Below, piece by piece: positions 42,201 to 53,072 of a DNA stretch of 64,000 nt. The position numbers and the translations under genes were made by a program. Under the pieces are notes generated by a model. The model ran no database searches and was not told where the DNA came from. It saw nothing but the letters and a program-made list of their open reading frames with translations. How positions within the stretch are numbered: position 1 is the first letter of the stretch; each line of letters starts with the position of its first letter. The DNA comes from Mycolicibacterium flavescens (lineage in GTDB: Bacteria; Actinomycetota; Actinomycetes; Mycobacteriales; Mycobacteriaceae): NCBI GenBank assembly GCA_900637135.1, contig LR134353.1, positions 2,914,001-2,978,000 of the forward strand. The letters run 5' to 3'.

Positions 42201-43049
42201 TTACTTGTCGTCGGTGAATGCGGGGGCCCGCTTTTCGGCGCGCGCCGCCACCGCTTCTTCGAAGTTGGCGGTGAGCAAACGGACGAACAGTTGTCCGAGA
42301 CCCTCGGCTTGCATATGCCCTTCCAGGCTACCGGCGTCCAGTCCACTCCAAAGTGTGCGCTTGGTCAACTCGATTCCGGGCCGGGAGAACGCCGCGATGC
42401 GCTCCCCCATCTGGTAGCAAACCTCGAGCAGGTCCTCGCCGGGCACCGCGCGCGACACCAGGCCGATGCGTTCGGCCTCCGCGGCGTCGACGTCACGTCC
42501 GGTCAGCATCAGCTCGAACGCCCGCGACGTGCCGATGGCGCGCGGAAGCAGATAGGACAACCCCAGCTCGCTGGCGGTCAGGCCGTTGTTGATGCCGGCC
42601 GCGCGGAAGTAGGCACCGTCGGCTGCCACGCGGATGTCGCAGGCCAACGCCAGGCACAAGCCCCCGCCGATCGCGGCGCCGTTGACCGCCGCGATGACCG
42701 GCTGGTGCATCTTGCGCAGGGACAGGATGACGTCGTCGAGCACCTCCATCGAGCGCAGCGCGAACGTCGGCCGGGTCAACCCGTCGATGTGCGGCACGGA
42801 ACCGGCCGACTTGTGATCCGCCCCCGAGGAGAACCCGCGGCCCGCGCCGGTGAGCACGACCGCCCGCACGGAGTTGTCGTAGGTCAGCTCGTCGAGCACC
42901 TTCTTGAGGGGAACCATGACGTCGAACGCCATGGAGTTCATTCGCTCGGGACGGTTCAGCGTGACCAACGCGATGCCGGGGCGCGGTCGGTCGACCAGGA
43001 CGAAGCCGCCCTTGTGATCGTCGGTGTTGTTGTCTGCTCGCTCGCTCAC
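42201..43049 (-). CDS. echA12: Enoyl-CoA hydratase/isomerase family protein (EchA12-like)
   Basis: The 282-residue crotonase-fold protein has ALVTLNRPERMNSMAFDVM near the start. The oxyanion-hole segments are VLTGAGRGFSSGADHKS and AAVNGAAIGGGLCLALACDI, followed by RAAGINNGLTASELGLSYLL. The second catalytic Glu is present in the last segment (TASELGLSY), so hydratase activity is plausible, but substrate chain length cannot be inferred. Synteny with Rv1472 supports the EchA12 name. GTG 43049 gives the usual N-terminus. It lies between the thioredoxin gene and the ABC-F gene. Confidence 0.88.
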   Translation of the reverse strand: MSERADNNTDDHKGGFVLVDRPRPGIALVTLNRPERMNSMAFDVMVPLKKVLDELTYDNSVRAVVLTGAGRGFSSGADHKSAGSVPHIDGLTRPTFALRSMEVLDDVILSLRKMHQPVIAAVNGAAIGGGLCLALACDIRVAADGAYFRAAGINNGLTASELGLSYLLPRAIGTSRAFELMLTGRDVDAAEAERIGLVSRAVPGEDLLEVCYQMGERIAAFSRPGIELTKRTLWSGLDAGSLEGHMQAEGLGQLFVRLLTANFEEAVAARAEKRAPAFTDDK

Positions 43050-43075
43050 GCATGCACGCTATCGCGTGCGGACAT

Positions 43076-43441
43076 TCACTCCGGCTGACCGTTGTCCTGC
43101 GCGGCGATCGCCGCGTCGATGTCGAACTCCTTGACGCGCTGAACCAGTTCCTCCAGGGCGGCCGGCGGCAACGCGCCTGCCTGGTTGAACACCAGCTTGC
43201 CCTTCTTGAACGCCATCAGCGTGGGGATGGACCGGATGTCGGCCGCGGCGGCCAGCTCCTGCTCGGCCTCGGTGTCGACTTTGGCGTACACCACGTCGGG
43301 GTGTTGTTCGGAGGACGCCGCGAACGTGGGCGCAAACGCCTTACACGGGCCACACCACGACGCCCAGAAATCCACCAGCACGATCTCGTTGTCGTTGATG
43401 GTGTTGTTGAACTGTTCGGCAGTGATGTCTTGGGTAGCCAC
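43076..43441 (-). CDS. trxA: Thioredoxin (Rv1471/TrxB1-like)
   Basis: This 121-residue thioredoxin has the redox motif VDFWASWCGPCKAFAPTF and the cis-Pro loop DIRSIPTLMAFKKGKLVFNQ. It is the standard single-domain size with a short acidic C-terminal extension. No signal peptide, so it acts in the cytosol, reducing protein disulfides with thioredoxin reductase encoded elsewhere. Naming varies: the M. tuberculosis orthologue at this position is Rv1471 (trxB1). It precedes echA12 by 26 bp in the same direction. Confidence 0.93.
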   Translation of the reverse strand: MATQDITAEQFNNTINDNEIVLVDFWASWCGPCKAFAPTFAASSEQHPDVVYAKVDTEAEQELAAAADIRSIPTLMAFKKGKLVFNQAGALPPAALEELVQRVKEFDIDAAIAAQDNGQPE

Positions 43442-43481
43442 GTTGATTCCTAACGCTGATCGTCAGCTGTCTGTTCCCAGC

Positions 43482-44114
43482 CTACGGACGGATACCCAGT
43501 TCAGTGCGGCCACGCTCGAAGAAGTCGGTGATCCGGGCGGCCAACGTGTCGACGTCATGTGTGGCGTCGAGTGGATACAGGGCGCCGAACGGCGCGTTCC
43601 AGAACGGACCCGTCCGCTGTTGCCACGGGCCGACGTATGCATACGGCGTCGGATGGGTTTCGTCACCGGCCGAGACCCCGTAGTTCACCTCGTCTTCGAC
43701 GGCGGCGACGTCGAAGTGTTCCGGCCACAGCGTCGGATGCTGCTCCGGTAAAACATGTTTCAACGCATACCCGCCGGCGTAGTGCGAACGCTGAAGCCAC
43801 GCCGCGGCTTCGGGATCGAGCTCGAGATCGGCGTCGGTGGGCAACGGGTCGACGATCTGGTAGACGTCGTCCGGAGGGCCGGGCACCACACCGGCCGCCT
43901 CCGCGATGGCTTCGACGCGGCCGGCCAGCGGAACACTCCCGTCCGGAAACACCAGGTCGGTACCGTGCACCGACAGGGGTAGGGCGACCGCGGCGAATCC
44001 GTCAGGCCGCACGGCGAGCCTGATCGTGCCCGCGGACCGGTATTGCGGGCCGGCGATCAGGCTTTCGGCCACCCCGCGCAGTTGGCGGCGGGTGGCCACG
44101 TAAGGGTGCGTCAT
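43482..44114 (-). CDS. Conserved actinobacterial protein of unknown function (210 aa)
   Basis: This soluble 210-residue protein has no signal peptide or TM helix. Notable segments are RQLRGVAESLIAGPQYRSAG near the start, TIRLAVRPDGFAAVALPLSV, VLPEQHPTLWPEHFDVAAVE with an H-x-LWPEHFD motif, VNYGVSAGDETHPTPYAYVG, and WNAPFGALYPLD. The conserved His, Glu and Asp residues could form a metal or ligand site, but I do not recognise the family. It sits alone between the thioredoxin gene and the suf operon, 49 bp after sufT, in the same direction. Confidence 0.7.
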   Translation of the reverse strand: MTHPYVATRRQLRGVAESLIAGPQYRSAGTIRLAVRPDGFAAVALPLSVHGTDLVFPDGSVPLAGRVEAIAEAAGVVPGPPDDVYQIVDPLPTDADLELDPEAAAWLQRSHYAGGYALKHVLPEQHPTLWPEHFDVAAVEDEVNYGVSAGDETHPTPYAYVGPWQQRTGPFWNAPFGALYPLDATHDVDTLAARITDFFERGRTELGIRP

Positions 44115-44163
44115 ATCGCATCGAGCGTACGGACGCCGCGCGCCGAACCCGACGCCGCCTGAG

Positions 44164-44511
44164 CTAGACCGTGAAACCGAGCGCGCGCAGCTGCTCGCGG
44201 CCGTCCTCGGTGATCTTGTCCGGGCCCCACGGCGGGTTCCAGACCCAGTTGATCTTCAGTTCGTTGACCAGCCCCGCCCCGACCAGCGCTGTGCGCGACT
44301 GGTCCTCGATCACATCGGTCAGCGGACAGGCCGCCGAGGTCAACGTCATGTCGATCAACGCGACCTTGCCCTGCTCCCCCTGCTCGACGTTGATTCCATA
44401 GACCAGGCCCAGATCGACCACGTTGATACCGAGCTCGGGGTCGACGACGTCGCGCATCGCCTCCTCGAGGTCGAACAACAGTTCCTCGTTGGGTACTGCG
44501 GTGTCACTCAT
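44164..44511 (-). CDS. sufT: SufT/MIP18-family (DUF59) Fe-S assembly factor, Rv1466-like
   Basis: The protein has about 115 residues and the DUF59 core VVDPELGINVVDLGLVYGIN followed by DMTLTSAACPLTDVIEDQ, whose Cys is the conserved reactive residue. The C-terminus reads LKINWVWNPPWGPDKITEDG, then REQLRALGF. It is needed for maturation or delivery of Fe-S clusters and is the last gene of the suf operon. ATG 44511 overlaps the sufU stop (ATGA) and has AGGAGG upstream; an in-frame GTG or ATG further up would lie inside sufU. Confidence 0.92.
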   Translation of the reverse strand: MSDTAVPNEELLFDLEEAMRDVVDPELGINVVDLGLVYGINVEQGEQGKVALIDMTLTSAACPLTDVIEDQSRTALVGAGLVNELKINWVWNPPWGPDKITEDGREQLRALGFTV

Positions 44512-44966
44512 CCTGCCTCCTGAAATCCTTCCGATGCCTGTGACAGTGCATCTTTGAAAGCCATCCACCCCAGCAACGCGCACTTGACCCGCGCCGGATA
44601 CTTCGCGACACCGGCGAACGCGATGCCGTCCCCGATGACGTCCTCGTCGCCCTCGACAGTCCCGCGCGAGGAGATCAACTCGCTGAACGCGGCGACGGTC
44701 TTGAGTGCGTCGCCGACGCTCTGGCCGATCACCTGATCGGTCAGCACCGACGTCGAGGCCTGGCTGATCGAACAGCCCTGCCCGTCATAGGAGATGTCGA
44801 CCACCTGCTCACCGTCGTCGGACAACGCCACCCGCAGGGTCACCTCGTCACCACACGTCGGGTTGACGTGGTGAACCTGCGCGCCGTAGGGCTCGCGCAA
44901 TCCGCGGTTGTGCGGGTGTTTGTAGTGATCGAGGATCACTTCCTGATAGATCTGATCCAGCCGCAC
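44508..44966 (-). CDS. sufU: Fe-S scaffold/sulfur-transfer protein SufU
   Basis: The 152-residue protein has the three SufU/IscU cysteines in NPTCGDEVT, GQGCSISQAS and RVKCALLGWMA, and the SufU-specific insertion (TVEGDEDVIGDGIAFAGVAK) between the last two. In SufU these ligate zinc and accept persulfide sulfur from SufS. GTG 44966 was chosen, 1 bp after the sufS stop, giving the expected RLDQIYQEVILDHYKHPHNR N-terminus; the frame extends 13 codons further only inside sufS. Confidence 0.94.
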   Translation of the reverse strand: MRLDQIYQEVILDHYKHPHNRGLREPYGAQVHHVNPTCGDEVTLRVALSDDGEQVVDISYDGQGCSISQASTSVLTDQVIGQSVGDALKTVAAFSELISSRGTVEGDEDVIGDGIAFAGVAKYPARVKCALLGWMAFKDALSQASEGFQEAG

Positions 44967-44967
44967 G

Positions 44968-46990
<2,023 letters not shown>

Positions 46991-46994
<4 letters not shown>

Positions 46995-48190
46995 GATTGG
47001 ACTGTTCTCGATTCCGTGATCGCTAGTTCTCGTTCGATTGCTTCGGTGAGGCGCTCGCGCACCGCGGGCACGGCGATCTTCGCGATGATCTCGTTGAAGA
47101 AGCCGCGCACCACCAAACGTCGCGCCTGGTCCTCGGGGATGCCGCGGGCCCGCAGATAGAACAACTGCTCGTCGTCGAAACGCCCGGTGGCACTGGCGTG
47201 TCCGGCTCCGACGATCTCGCCCGTCTCGATCTCGAGGTTGGGCACCGAGTCGGCGCGAGCGCCGTCGGTGAGCAGCAGGTTGCGGTTCACCTCGAAGGTG
47301 TCGGTGCCGGTGGCCTCCGCGCGGATCAACACGTCACCGACCCACACGGTGTGCGCATCGGGCAGGTTGGATTCCGGATCACCTTGCAGCGCACCTTTGT
47401 ACAGCACATCAGACTTGCAGTTCGGGTGGGCGTGGTCGACCAGCAGCCGCGACTCGAAGTGCTGGCCGTCGTCGGCGAAGTACGTGCCGAGCATCTTGGC
47501 GTCGCCGCCGGGCGCGGTGAAACGCACGTTCGCCGTCGTCCGCACCACGTCCCCGCCGAGCGTCACGTTGACGTGGCCAAGCACGGCGTCCTTGCCGAGG
47601 CGCGCGTGATGTGCGCTGACGTGGACGGTGTCGTCGGCCCAGTCGGCGATCCAGATCACCCCGAGGCCTGCCGAATCGCCGACGATGATCTCGACGTTGT
47701 CGGCGTAGGTCCCGCTGCCGCGCAGGTCCACCACGACGATCGCGCGGGAGAGTTCTTCGACGCGGATCTGCAGATGCCCGTAGGCGACCGCACCCTCGCC
47801 GGGACCGTCGATGTCGATCTCGATCGGTTCGGCGACCTCGGTGTCACGGCCCACCGTGACGATCGTCGCGCTGTCGAACGACGAGTACGCCTGTGCCGCA
47901 ACGCGGTCGGCGGGCACGCCGCCCTGGCCGAGCCGCTCGTCGTCGCGGCCGACCGTCTCGATGGTGACGCCGGGGCGCTCGCTCACGGTGATGCCGGTGC
48001 TACCGGAGGCGACCGCGGATCCGTCGTGCAGACCGCGCAGGCGCTTCAACGGCGTGAACCGCCAGATCTCGTCGCGACCGCCGGGAACCTCGAAGGCGTT
48101 CACGTCGAACGACGTGAAGATCTCGCCCTTGTTGAGTGCCGACCCGGCCGGTGTCCCCTCGATCGCAGTGGTCAGATTCTGTGCCGTCAC
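46991..48190 (-). CDS. sufD: Fe-S assembly scaffold protein SufD
   Basis: The 399-residue protein forms the SufBC2D complex with SufB and SufC. It has the parallel beta-helix core and the conserved C-terminus DDEQLFYLRARGIPEDQARR then LVVRGFFNEI shared with SufB. GTG 48190 overlaps the sufB stop by 1 bp and gives the normal N-terminus TAQNLTTAIEGTPAGSALNK; the frame continues open upstream only because it reads through sufB. Confidence 0.94.
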
Positions 48191-49635
48191 TATCCAACCG
48201 CGCCTTCCATCTGCAGTTCGATCAGCCGGTTGAGCTCCAACGCGTATTCCATCGGGAGCTCCTTGGCGATCGGCTCGACGAAGCCGCGCACCACCATCGC
48301 CATCGCCTCGTCCTCGGTCAGGCCGCGGCTCATCAGGTAGAACAGCTGATCCTCGCTGACCTTGGACACCGTGGCCTCGTGGCCCATCGTGACGTCGTCC
48401 TCGCGGATGTCGACGTACGGGTAGGTGTCGGAGCGGCTGATCGTGTCGACAAGCAGCGCATCGCATTTCACGCTCGACCGCGATCCGTGGGCGCCCTTGT
48501 TGACCTGGACCAGGCCGCGGTAAGAGGCCCGGCCACCGCCGCGCGCGACGGACTTGGACACGATGTTGCTCGACGTGTTCGGCGCCAGGTGCAGCATCTT
48601 GGCACCGGTGTCCTGGTGCTGACCCTCGCCGGCGAACGCCACCGAGAGCACCTCACCGCGAGCGTGCTCACCGGTCATCCACACTGCGGGGTACTTCATG
48701 GTGACCTTGGAGCCGATGTTGCCGTCGACCCACTCCATCGTCGCGCCGGCCTCCGCCCTGGCCCGCTTGGTGACCAGGTTGTAGACGTTGTTCGACCAGT
48801 TCTGGATGGTCGTGTAGCGGCAGCGGCCGCCGGACTTGACGATGATCTCGACAACCGCCGAGTGCAACGAGTCACTCTTGTAGATGGGCGCGGTGCAGCC
48901 CTCGACGTAGTGCACGTAGGCACCCTCGTCGACGATGATCAGCGTGCGCTCGAACTGGCCCATGTTCTCGGTGTTGATCCGGAAGTAGGCCTGCAGCGGT
49001 ATGTCGACGTGTACACCGGGCGGGACGTAGATGAACGAACCGCCCGACCAGACGGCGGTGTTCAGCGCGGAGAACTTGTTGTCGCCGGCCGGGATCACGG
49101 TGCCGAAGTACTGCTTGAAGATGTCCGGGTGCTCACGCAGCGCGGTGTCGGTGTCGAGGAAGATGACGCCCTGCGCCTCCAGGTCCTCGCGGATCTGGTG
49201 GTAGACCACCTCGGACTCGTACTGGGCCGCGACACCGGAGACCAGCCGCTGCTTCTCCGCCTCCGGGATGCCCAGCTTGTCGTAGGTGTTGCGGATGTCC
49301 TCGGGCAGGTCGTCCCACGTGGCCGCCTGCTTCTCCGTGGACCGCACGAAGTACTTGATGTTGTCGAAGTGGATGCCCTCGAGGTTGGAACCCCAGTTCG
49401 GCATCGGCTTCTTCTCGAAGGTGCGCAGCGCCTTCAGCCGGATGTCGAGCATCCACTGCGGCTCGTCCTTCTTGGCGGAGATGTCACGAACCACCGCCTC
49501 GGACAGCCCGCGCTGCGCGCTGGCGCCCGCGACGTCGGAGTCCACCCAGCCGTAGCCGTACCGGCCCAGCGAGGCGATCGCCTCGTCCTGGCTGAGCGGT
49601 TCGCCTACCTTGTGGACCTCGGGTGTCGTCGTCAT
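48190..49635 (-). CDS. sufB: Fe-S assembly scaffold protein SufB (no intein)
   Basis: The 481-residue protein is full length and uninterrupted. Landmarks are [20 protein letters not shown], then [20 protein letters not shown] with Cys247, [20 protein letters not shown], and [21 protein letters not shown]. tuberculosis and several other mycobacteria carry an intein immediately before the EGC cysteine; here the site is intact with no insertion. SufB assembles nascent clusters with SufC and SufD. Its ATG overlaps the sufR stop by 4 bp, so repressor and operon are translationally coupled. Confidence 0.97.
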   Translation of the reverse strand: MTTTPEVHKVGEPLSQDEAIASLGRYGYGWVDSDVAGASAQRGLSEAVVRDISAKKDEPQWMLDIRLKALRTFEKKPMPNWGSNLEGIHFDNIKYFVRSTEKQAATWDDLPEDIRNTYDKLGIPEAEKQRLVSGVAAQYESEVVYHQIREDLEAQGVIFLDTDTALREHPDIFKQYFGTVIPAGDNKFSALNTAVWSGGSFIYVPPGVHVDIPLQAYFRINTENMGQFERTLIIVDEGAYVHYVEGCTAPIYKSDSLHSAVVEIIVKSGGRCRYTTIQNWSNNVYNLVTKRARAEAGATMEWVDGNIGSKVTMKYPAVWMTGEHARGEVLSVAFAGEGQHQDTGAKMLHLAPNTSSNIVSKSVARGGGRASYRGLVQVNKGAHGSRSSVKCDALLVDTISRSDTYPYVDIREDDVTMGHEATVSKVSEDQLFYLMSRGLTEDEAMAMVVRGFVEPIAKELPMEYALELNRLIELQMEGAVG

Positions 49636-50351
49636 CTCGACGCTCCTTGTTTGTTAGTGGGGGCTGTTGGGGCTGAAGCACTGATCTTTTCGACCAGGGG
49701 TACGTGCGTGGTGCACGCGAAGTCGCCGTTGACGATGGTGGCGAGCCTCTGCACGTGGGTTCCCAGAATCTCCGCGAACGCCTCACGCTCGGTCTCACAC
49801 AGCTCGGGGAACTCCTCCGCGACGTGTGAGACCGGACAGTGATGCTGACACAGCTGGATTCCGTGGATCGATCCAGGCGCCGGTGTCACCGAAGTCACAC
49901 TGGTCGCGTAGCCGGCCTTGGTTAGCGCGTCGGCCACCCGGTCGGCTTTAGATCCAACGTCATCGGGCCCCTCGGTTACTCCCGCGAGGATCCCGTCGAT
50001 ACGGCGCCGCGCGAAGGTCCGCACGGCGTCGTCGCCGCCGATCTCGCGCAGCTGACGAATGGCCGCCGCGGCCAGGTCGTCGTAGGCGTGGCCGAGCTTG
50101 GCACGACCCGCCGCAGTGAGCCGATACCGCTTCGCGGGCCTGCCGCGTCCGGTGTGCTGCCAGGCCGCTGCGGCGCTGGCCTGCGCGTCGCCGGCCTCGA
50201 TCAAGGCGTCGAGGTGGCGACGCACGCCTGCGGCCGAGATTCCGAGCTGTTCGCCGATCTCACCGGCGGTGATGGGCCCAGATTCGAGCAGCAATTGCAC
50301 GATCGCCCCACGCGTGTGGCGATCGGCTCCTGCCTCCGGACCGAATTTCAC
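49632..50351 (-). CDS. sufR: Fe-S-responsive repressor SufR (Rv1460-like)
   Basis: The 239-residue regulator has an N-terminal winged helix of the ArsR/DeoR type ([50 protein letters not shown]). The C-terminal cluster-binding domain has cysteines in [20 protein letters not shown], then LCETE, and in DFACTTH. Apo-to-holo switching lets it repress the suf operon when clusters are plentiful. The start is GTG 50351, and a perfect inverted repeat (50348-50364) covers it. It is divergent from mptB. Confidence 0.93.
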   Translation of the reverse strand: MKFGPEAGADRHTRGAIVQLLLESGPITAGEIGEQLGISAAGVRRHLDALIEAGDAQASAAAAWQHTGRGRPAKRYRLTAAGRAKLGHAYDDLAAAAIRQLREIGGDDAVRTFARRRIDGILAGVTEGPDDVGSKADRVADALTKAGYATSVTSVTPAPGSIHGIQLCQHHCPVSHVAEEFPELCETEREAFAEILGTHVQRLATIVNGDFACTTHVPLVEKISASAPTAPTNKQGASR

Positions 50352-50364
50352 AACACTATTGTGA
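50348..50364. promoter_or_regulatory. Inverted repeat at the sufR start, candidate SufR operator
   Basis: TCACAA (50348-50353) and TTGTGA (50359-50364) are perfect inverted repeats around CACTA. The element covers the sufR GTG start and the bases just upstream, and contains the ACACT and TGTGA half-elements reported for mycobacterial SufR. Because it straddles the start codon, repression would act at or just downstream of a leaderless promoter. Confidence 0.55.
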
Positions 50365-50442
50365 CGGAATTCGGAAACCCCTGTAAAGCAAGGGCACCCT
50401 TAGCGTGACTTGAGCCATAACGCCGACGGTTACGCTGCTGAG

Positions 50443-52128
50443 GTGGCAGCCCGCCTCCCGTCGTTCAGCTCGTCGATCGCCCGTTGGCACGCCGACGAAC
50501 CCCCGGTGGGATCACCCCTCAACGATGCCGAGGTCATCGCGCTGCGCCGGACCCGGCTGTTCGGAGCGGCCGGCACCGTCTTGATGGCGATCGGCGCGCT
50601 GGGCGTCGGGGCCAGGCCGGTGGTGCAGGACCCGACGTTCGGCGTGCGGCTGCTCAACCTACCCTCGCGCCTGCAGACCGTGAGCCTGACTATGACCACG
50701 ACCGGCGCGGTGATGATGGCGCTGGCCTGGCTGATGCTCGGGCGGTTCACCCTGGGTGACCGGCGGATGTCGCGCAGCCAGCTCGACCGGCTGTTGTGGC
50801 TGTGGGTGCTGCCGCTGCTCATCGCGCCGCCGATGTACAGCCGCGACGTGTACTCCTATCTGGCGCAGAGCGAGATCGGCGTCAAAGGCCTCGACCCGTA
50901 CCGGGTCGGCCCGGCCACCGGCCTGGGTCTGGACCACGTGTTCACGCTCTCGGTGCCGAACATGTGGCGCGAGACACCCGCGCCGTACGGGCCGCTGTTC
51001 CTGTGGATCGGTCAGGGTATCTCGGCGTTGACCGGTGAGAACATCGTCGCCGCCGTGCTGTGCCACCGGTTGGTCGTGCTGTTCGGCGTGGGCCTGATCG
51101 TCTGGGCGACCCCACGCCTCGCCCGGCGCTGCGGCGTCGCCGAGGTGAGCGCGCTGTGGCTCGGCGCCGCCAATCCGCTGCTGATCATGCATCTGGTCGG
51201 GGGCATCCACAACGAAGCGCTGATGCTCGGCCTGATGCTGGCAGGCACCGAGTTCGCGCTGCGCGGGGTCGACGCCGCTGCGCCGCTGCTTCCCAGGCCG
51301 TTGTCCTGGCCGGACGGCCGCGAGCAGTGGGCACGATGGTGGCCGCTGACGATGCTGTTGGTCGGCGTGGTGCTGATCACGCTGTCGTCGCAGGTCAAAC
51401 TGCCGTCGCTGCTGGCGCTGGGATTCGTGGCGATGGCGCTGGCCTGCCGCTGGGGCGGCACGGTCAAGGCGTTCTTCTTGGCCGGCGGGTCGTTGACGGC
51501 GGTGTCGGTGGTGGTGATGGCGCTGATCGGGTGGGCAAGTGGCCTCGGGTTCGGCTGGCTCAACACGCTGGGCACGGCGAACGTCGTGCGTAGCTGGATG
51601 TCGCTGCCCACCCTGTTGGCCCTGGGCACCGGTCAGGTCGGCATCCTGCTGGGGCTCGGCGATCACACCACGGCGGTGCTGGGGCTCACCCGTGCGATCG
51701 GCGTGTTCATCATCGCGATCCTGGTGACCTGGCTGTTGCTGCTGGTGCTCCGGGGACGCCTTCATCCGGTGGGCGGGCTCGGCGTCGCGCTGGGTATGAC
51801 GGTGCTGCTGTTCCCGGTCGTCCAGCCCTGGTACGTGCTGTGGGCCGTCCTGCCCCTCGCGGCGTGGGCCACCCGGCCGGCCTTCCGCAGCACGACGATC
51901 GTGGTGACGCTGGCCGTCGGCATCTTCGGCCCGACCGCCAACGGCGACCGTTTCACGGTCTTCCAGATTCTGCTCGCGACCGCGGCGAGCACGGTGATCG
52001 TCGTCGCGCTGTTTCTGCTCACCTACAACCGGCTGCCCTGGCGCAGCGTGGCGAGCCCGCCGCATGAACGACCGCCGCCACCGCAGCCACAGCCCGCGCG
52101 GCCCGACGCATACGCTGAGTCCCCGTGA
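50443..52128 (+). CDS. mptB: Alpha-(1->6) mannopyranosyltransferase MptB (Rv1459c-like)
   Basis: The protein has about 561 residues with roughly 13 TM helices and a GT-C fold. The catalytic loop lies after helix 3 (APPMYSRDVYSYLAQSEIGV, containing the Asp of the GT-C D-x-x-Y motif). It uses polyprenyl-phosphate mannose on the outer face of the membrane to build the mannan core of lipomannan. GTG 50443 gives VAARLPSFSSSIARWHADEP, matching the M. tuberculosis N-terminus; a TTG 33 bp upstream is in frame but unsupported. The C-terminus is Pro-rich. Its stop overlaps the ABC ATPase start by 4 bp (GTGA). Confidence 0.9.
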   Translation: MAARLPSFSSSIARWHADEPPVGSPLNDAEVIALRRTRLFGAAGTVLMAIGALGVGARPVVQDPTFGVRLLNLPSRLQTVSLTMTTTGAVMMALAWLMLGRFTLGDRRMSRSQLDRLLWLWVLPLLIAPPMYSRDVYSYLAQSEIGVKGLDPYRVGPATGLGLDHVFTLSVPNMWRETPAPYGPLFLWIGQGISALTGENIVAAVLCHRLVVLFGVGLIVWATPRLARRCGVAEVSALWLGAANPLLIMHLVGGIHNEALMLGLMLAGTEFALRGVDAAAPLLPRPLSWPDGREQWARWWPLTMLLVGVVLITLSSQVKLPSLLALGFVAMALACRWGGTVKAFFLAGGSLTAVSVVVMALIGWASGLGFGWLNTLGTANVVRSWMSLPTLLALGTGQVGILLGLGDHTTAVLGLTRAIGVFIIAILVTWLLLLVLRGRLHPVGGLGVALGMTVLLFPVVQPWYVLWAVLPLAAWATRPAFRSTTIVVTLAVGIFGPTANGDRFTVFQILLATAASTVIVVALFLLTYNRLPWRSVASPPHERPPPPQPQPARPDAYAESP

Positions 52129-53072
52129 CCCACTCTGGATCCGGGGCGTCGTCCCCCGCCCCCGTACGCCTGCGCGGGGTCACGAAGCGCTACGGGTCGA
52201 CGGTCGCGGTGTCCGAACTCGACCTGGAGGTAGGGGCCGCCGAGGTGTTCGCGCTGCTCGGGCCGAACGGCGCAGGCAAGACCACCACCGTGGAGATGTG
52301 CGAGGGCTTCATCAGGCCCGACTCCGGCTCGATCGAGATCCTCGGCCTGGATCCGTTCGGCGACAACGCCCGGTTGCGTGAGCGCATCGGCGTGATGCTG
52401 CAGGGCGGCGGAGGTTACCCGGCGGCCCGCGCCGGCGAGATGCTCAACCTGGTGGCGTCCTACGCGGCCAACCCGCTCGATCCGGCATGGCTGATGAACA
52501 CCCTCGGACTGACCGAGGCGGCCCGCACAACCTACCGGCGGCTGTCCGGTGGCCAGCAGCAGCGGTTGGCGCTCGCCTGTGCGGTGGTCGGTCGCCCGGA
52601 GTTGGTGTTCCTCGACGAGCCGACCGCGGGTATGGACGCCCATGCCCGAATCGTGGTGTGGGACTTAATCGATGCGCTGCGTCGCGACGGCGTGACCGTG
52701 GTGCTGACGACCCATCAGCTCACCGAGGCCGAGGAGCTGGCGGATCGCATCATGATCATCGACCACGGCGTGCCGGTGGCCACCGGTTCGCCCGAGGAGC
52801 TGATGCGCAGCGGCGCCGAGAACCAGTTGCGCTTCCGCGCGCCGCGCATGCTCGACCTGTCGCTGCTGGTTTCCGCACTGCCCGAGAGTTACAAGGCAAC
52901 CGAGACCGCCCCTGGCGAATACCTGGTGGAGGGCGCGATCGACCCGCAGGTGTTGGCGACGGTGACGGCGTGGTGCGCACGTCTGGACGTACTGGCCACC
53001 GATATGCGCGTCGAACAGCGCAGCCTCGAGGACGTGTTCCTCGACCTGACCGGGCGGGAGTTACGGCCGTGA
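52125..53072 (+). CDS. ABC exporter ATP-binding protein, Rv1458c-like
   Basis: The 315-residue protein has a DrrA/CcmA-type nucleotide-binding domain: GPNGAGKTTTVEMCEGF (Walker A), YRRLSGGQQQRLALACAV (signature), LVFLDEPTAGMD (Walker B) and LTTHQLTEAEELA (H-loop). The C-terminal about 80 residues form the extra domain seen in drug/lipid exporters. The substrate is unknown; coupling to mptB suggests a cell-envelope precursor, but that is inference. The start is GTG 52125, overlapping mptB by 4 bp. Confidence 0.93.
   Translation: MTHSGSGASSPAPVRLRGVTKRYGSTVAVSELDLEVGAAEVFALLGPNGAGKTTTVEMCEGFIRPDSGSIEILGLDPFGDNARLRERIGVMLQGGGGYPAARAGEMLNLVASYAANPLDPAWLMNTLGLTEAARTTYRRLSGGQQQRLALACAVVGRPELVFLDEPTAGMDAHARIVVWDLIDALRRDGVTVVLTTHQLTEAEELADRIMIIDHGVPVATGSPEELMRSGAENQLRFRAPRMLDLSLLVSALPESYKATETAPGEYLVEGAIDPQVLATVTAWCARLDVLATDMRVEQRSLEDVFLDLTGRELRP

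Noticed and set aside
48136..49842. A 568-codon plus-strand frame antisense to sufB and sufR
   Set aside because: Antisense shadow; it would cross the coupled sufR-sufB junction and has no domain.
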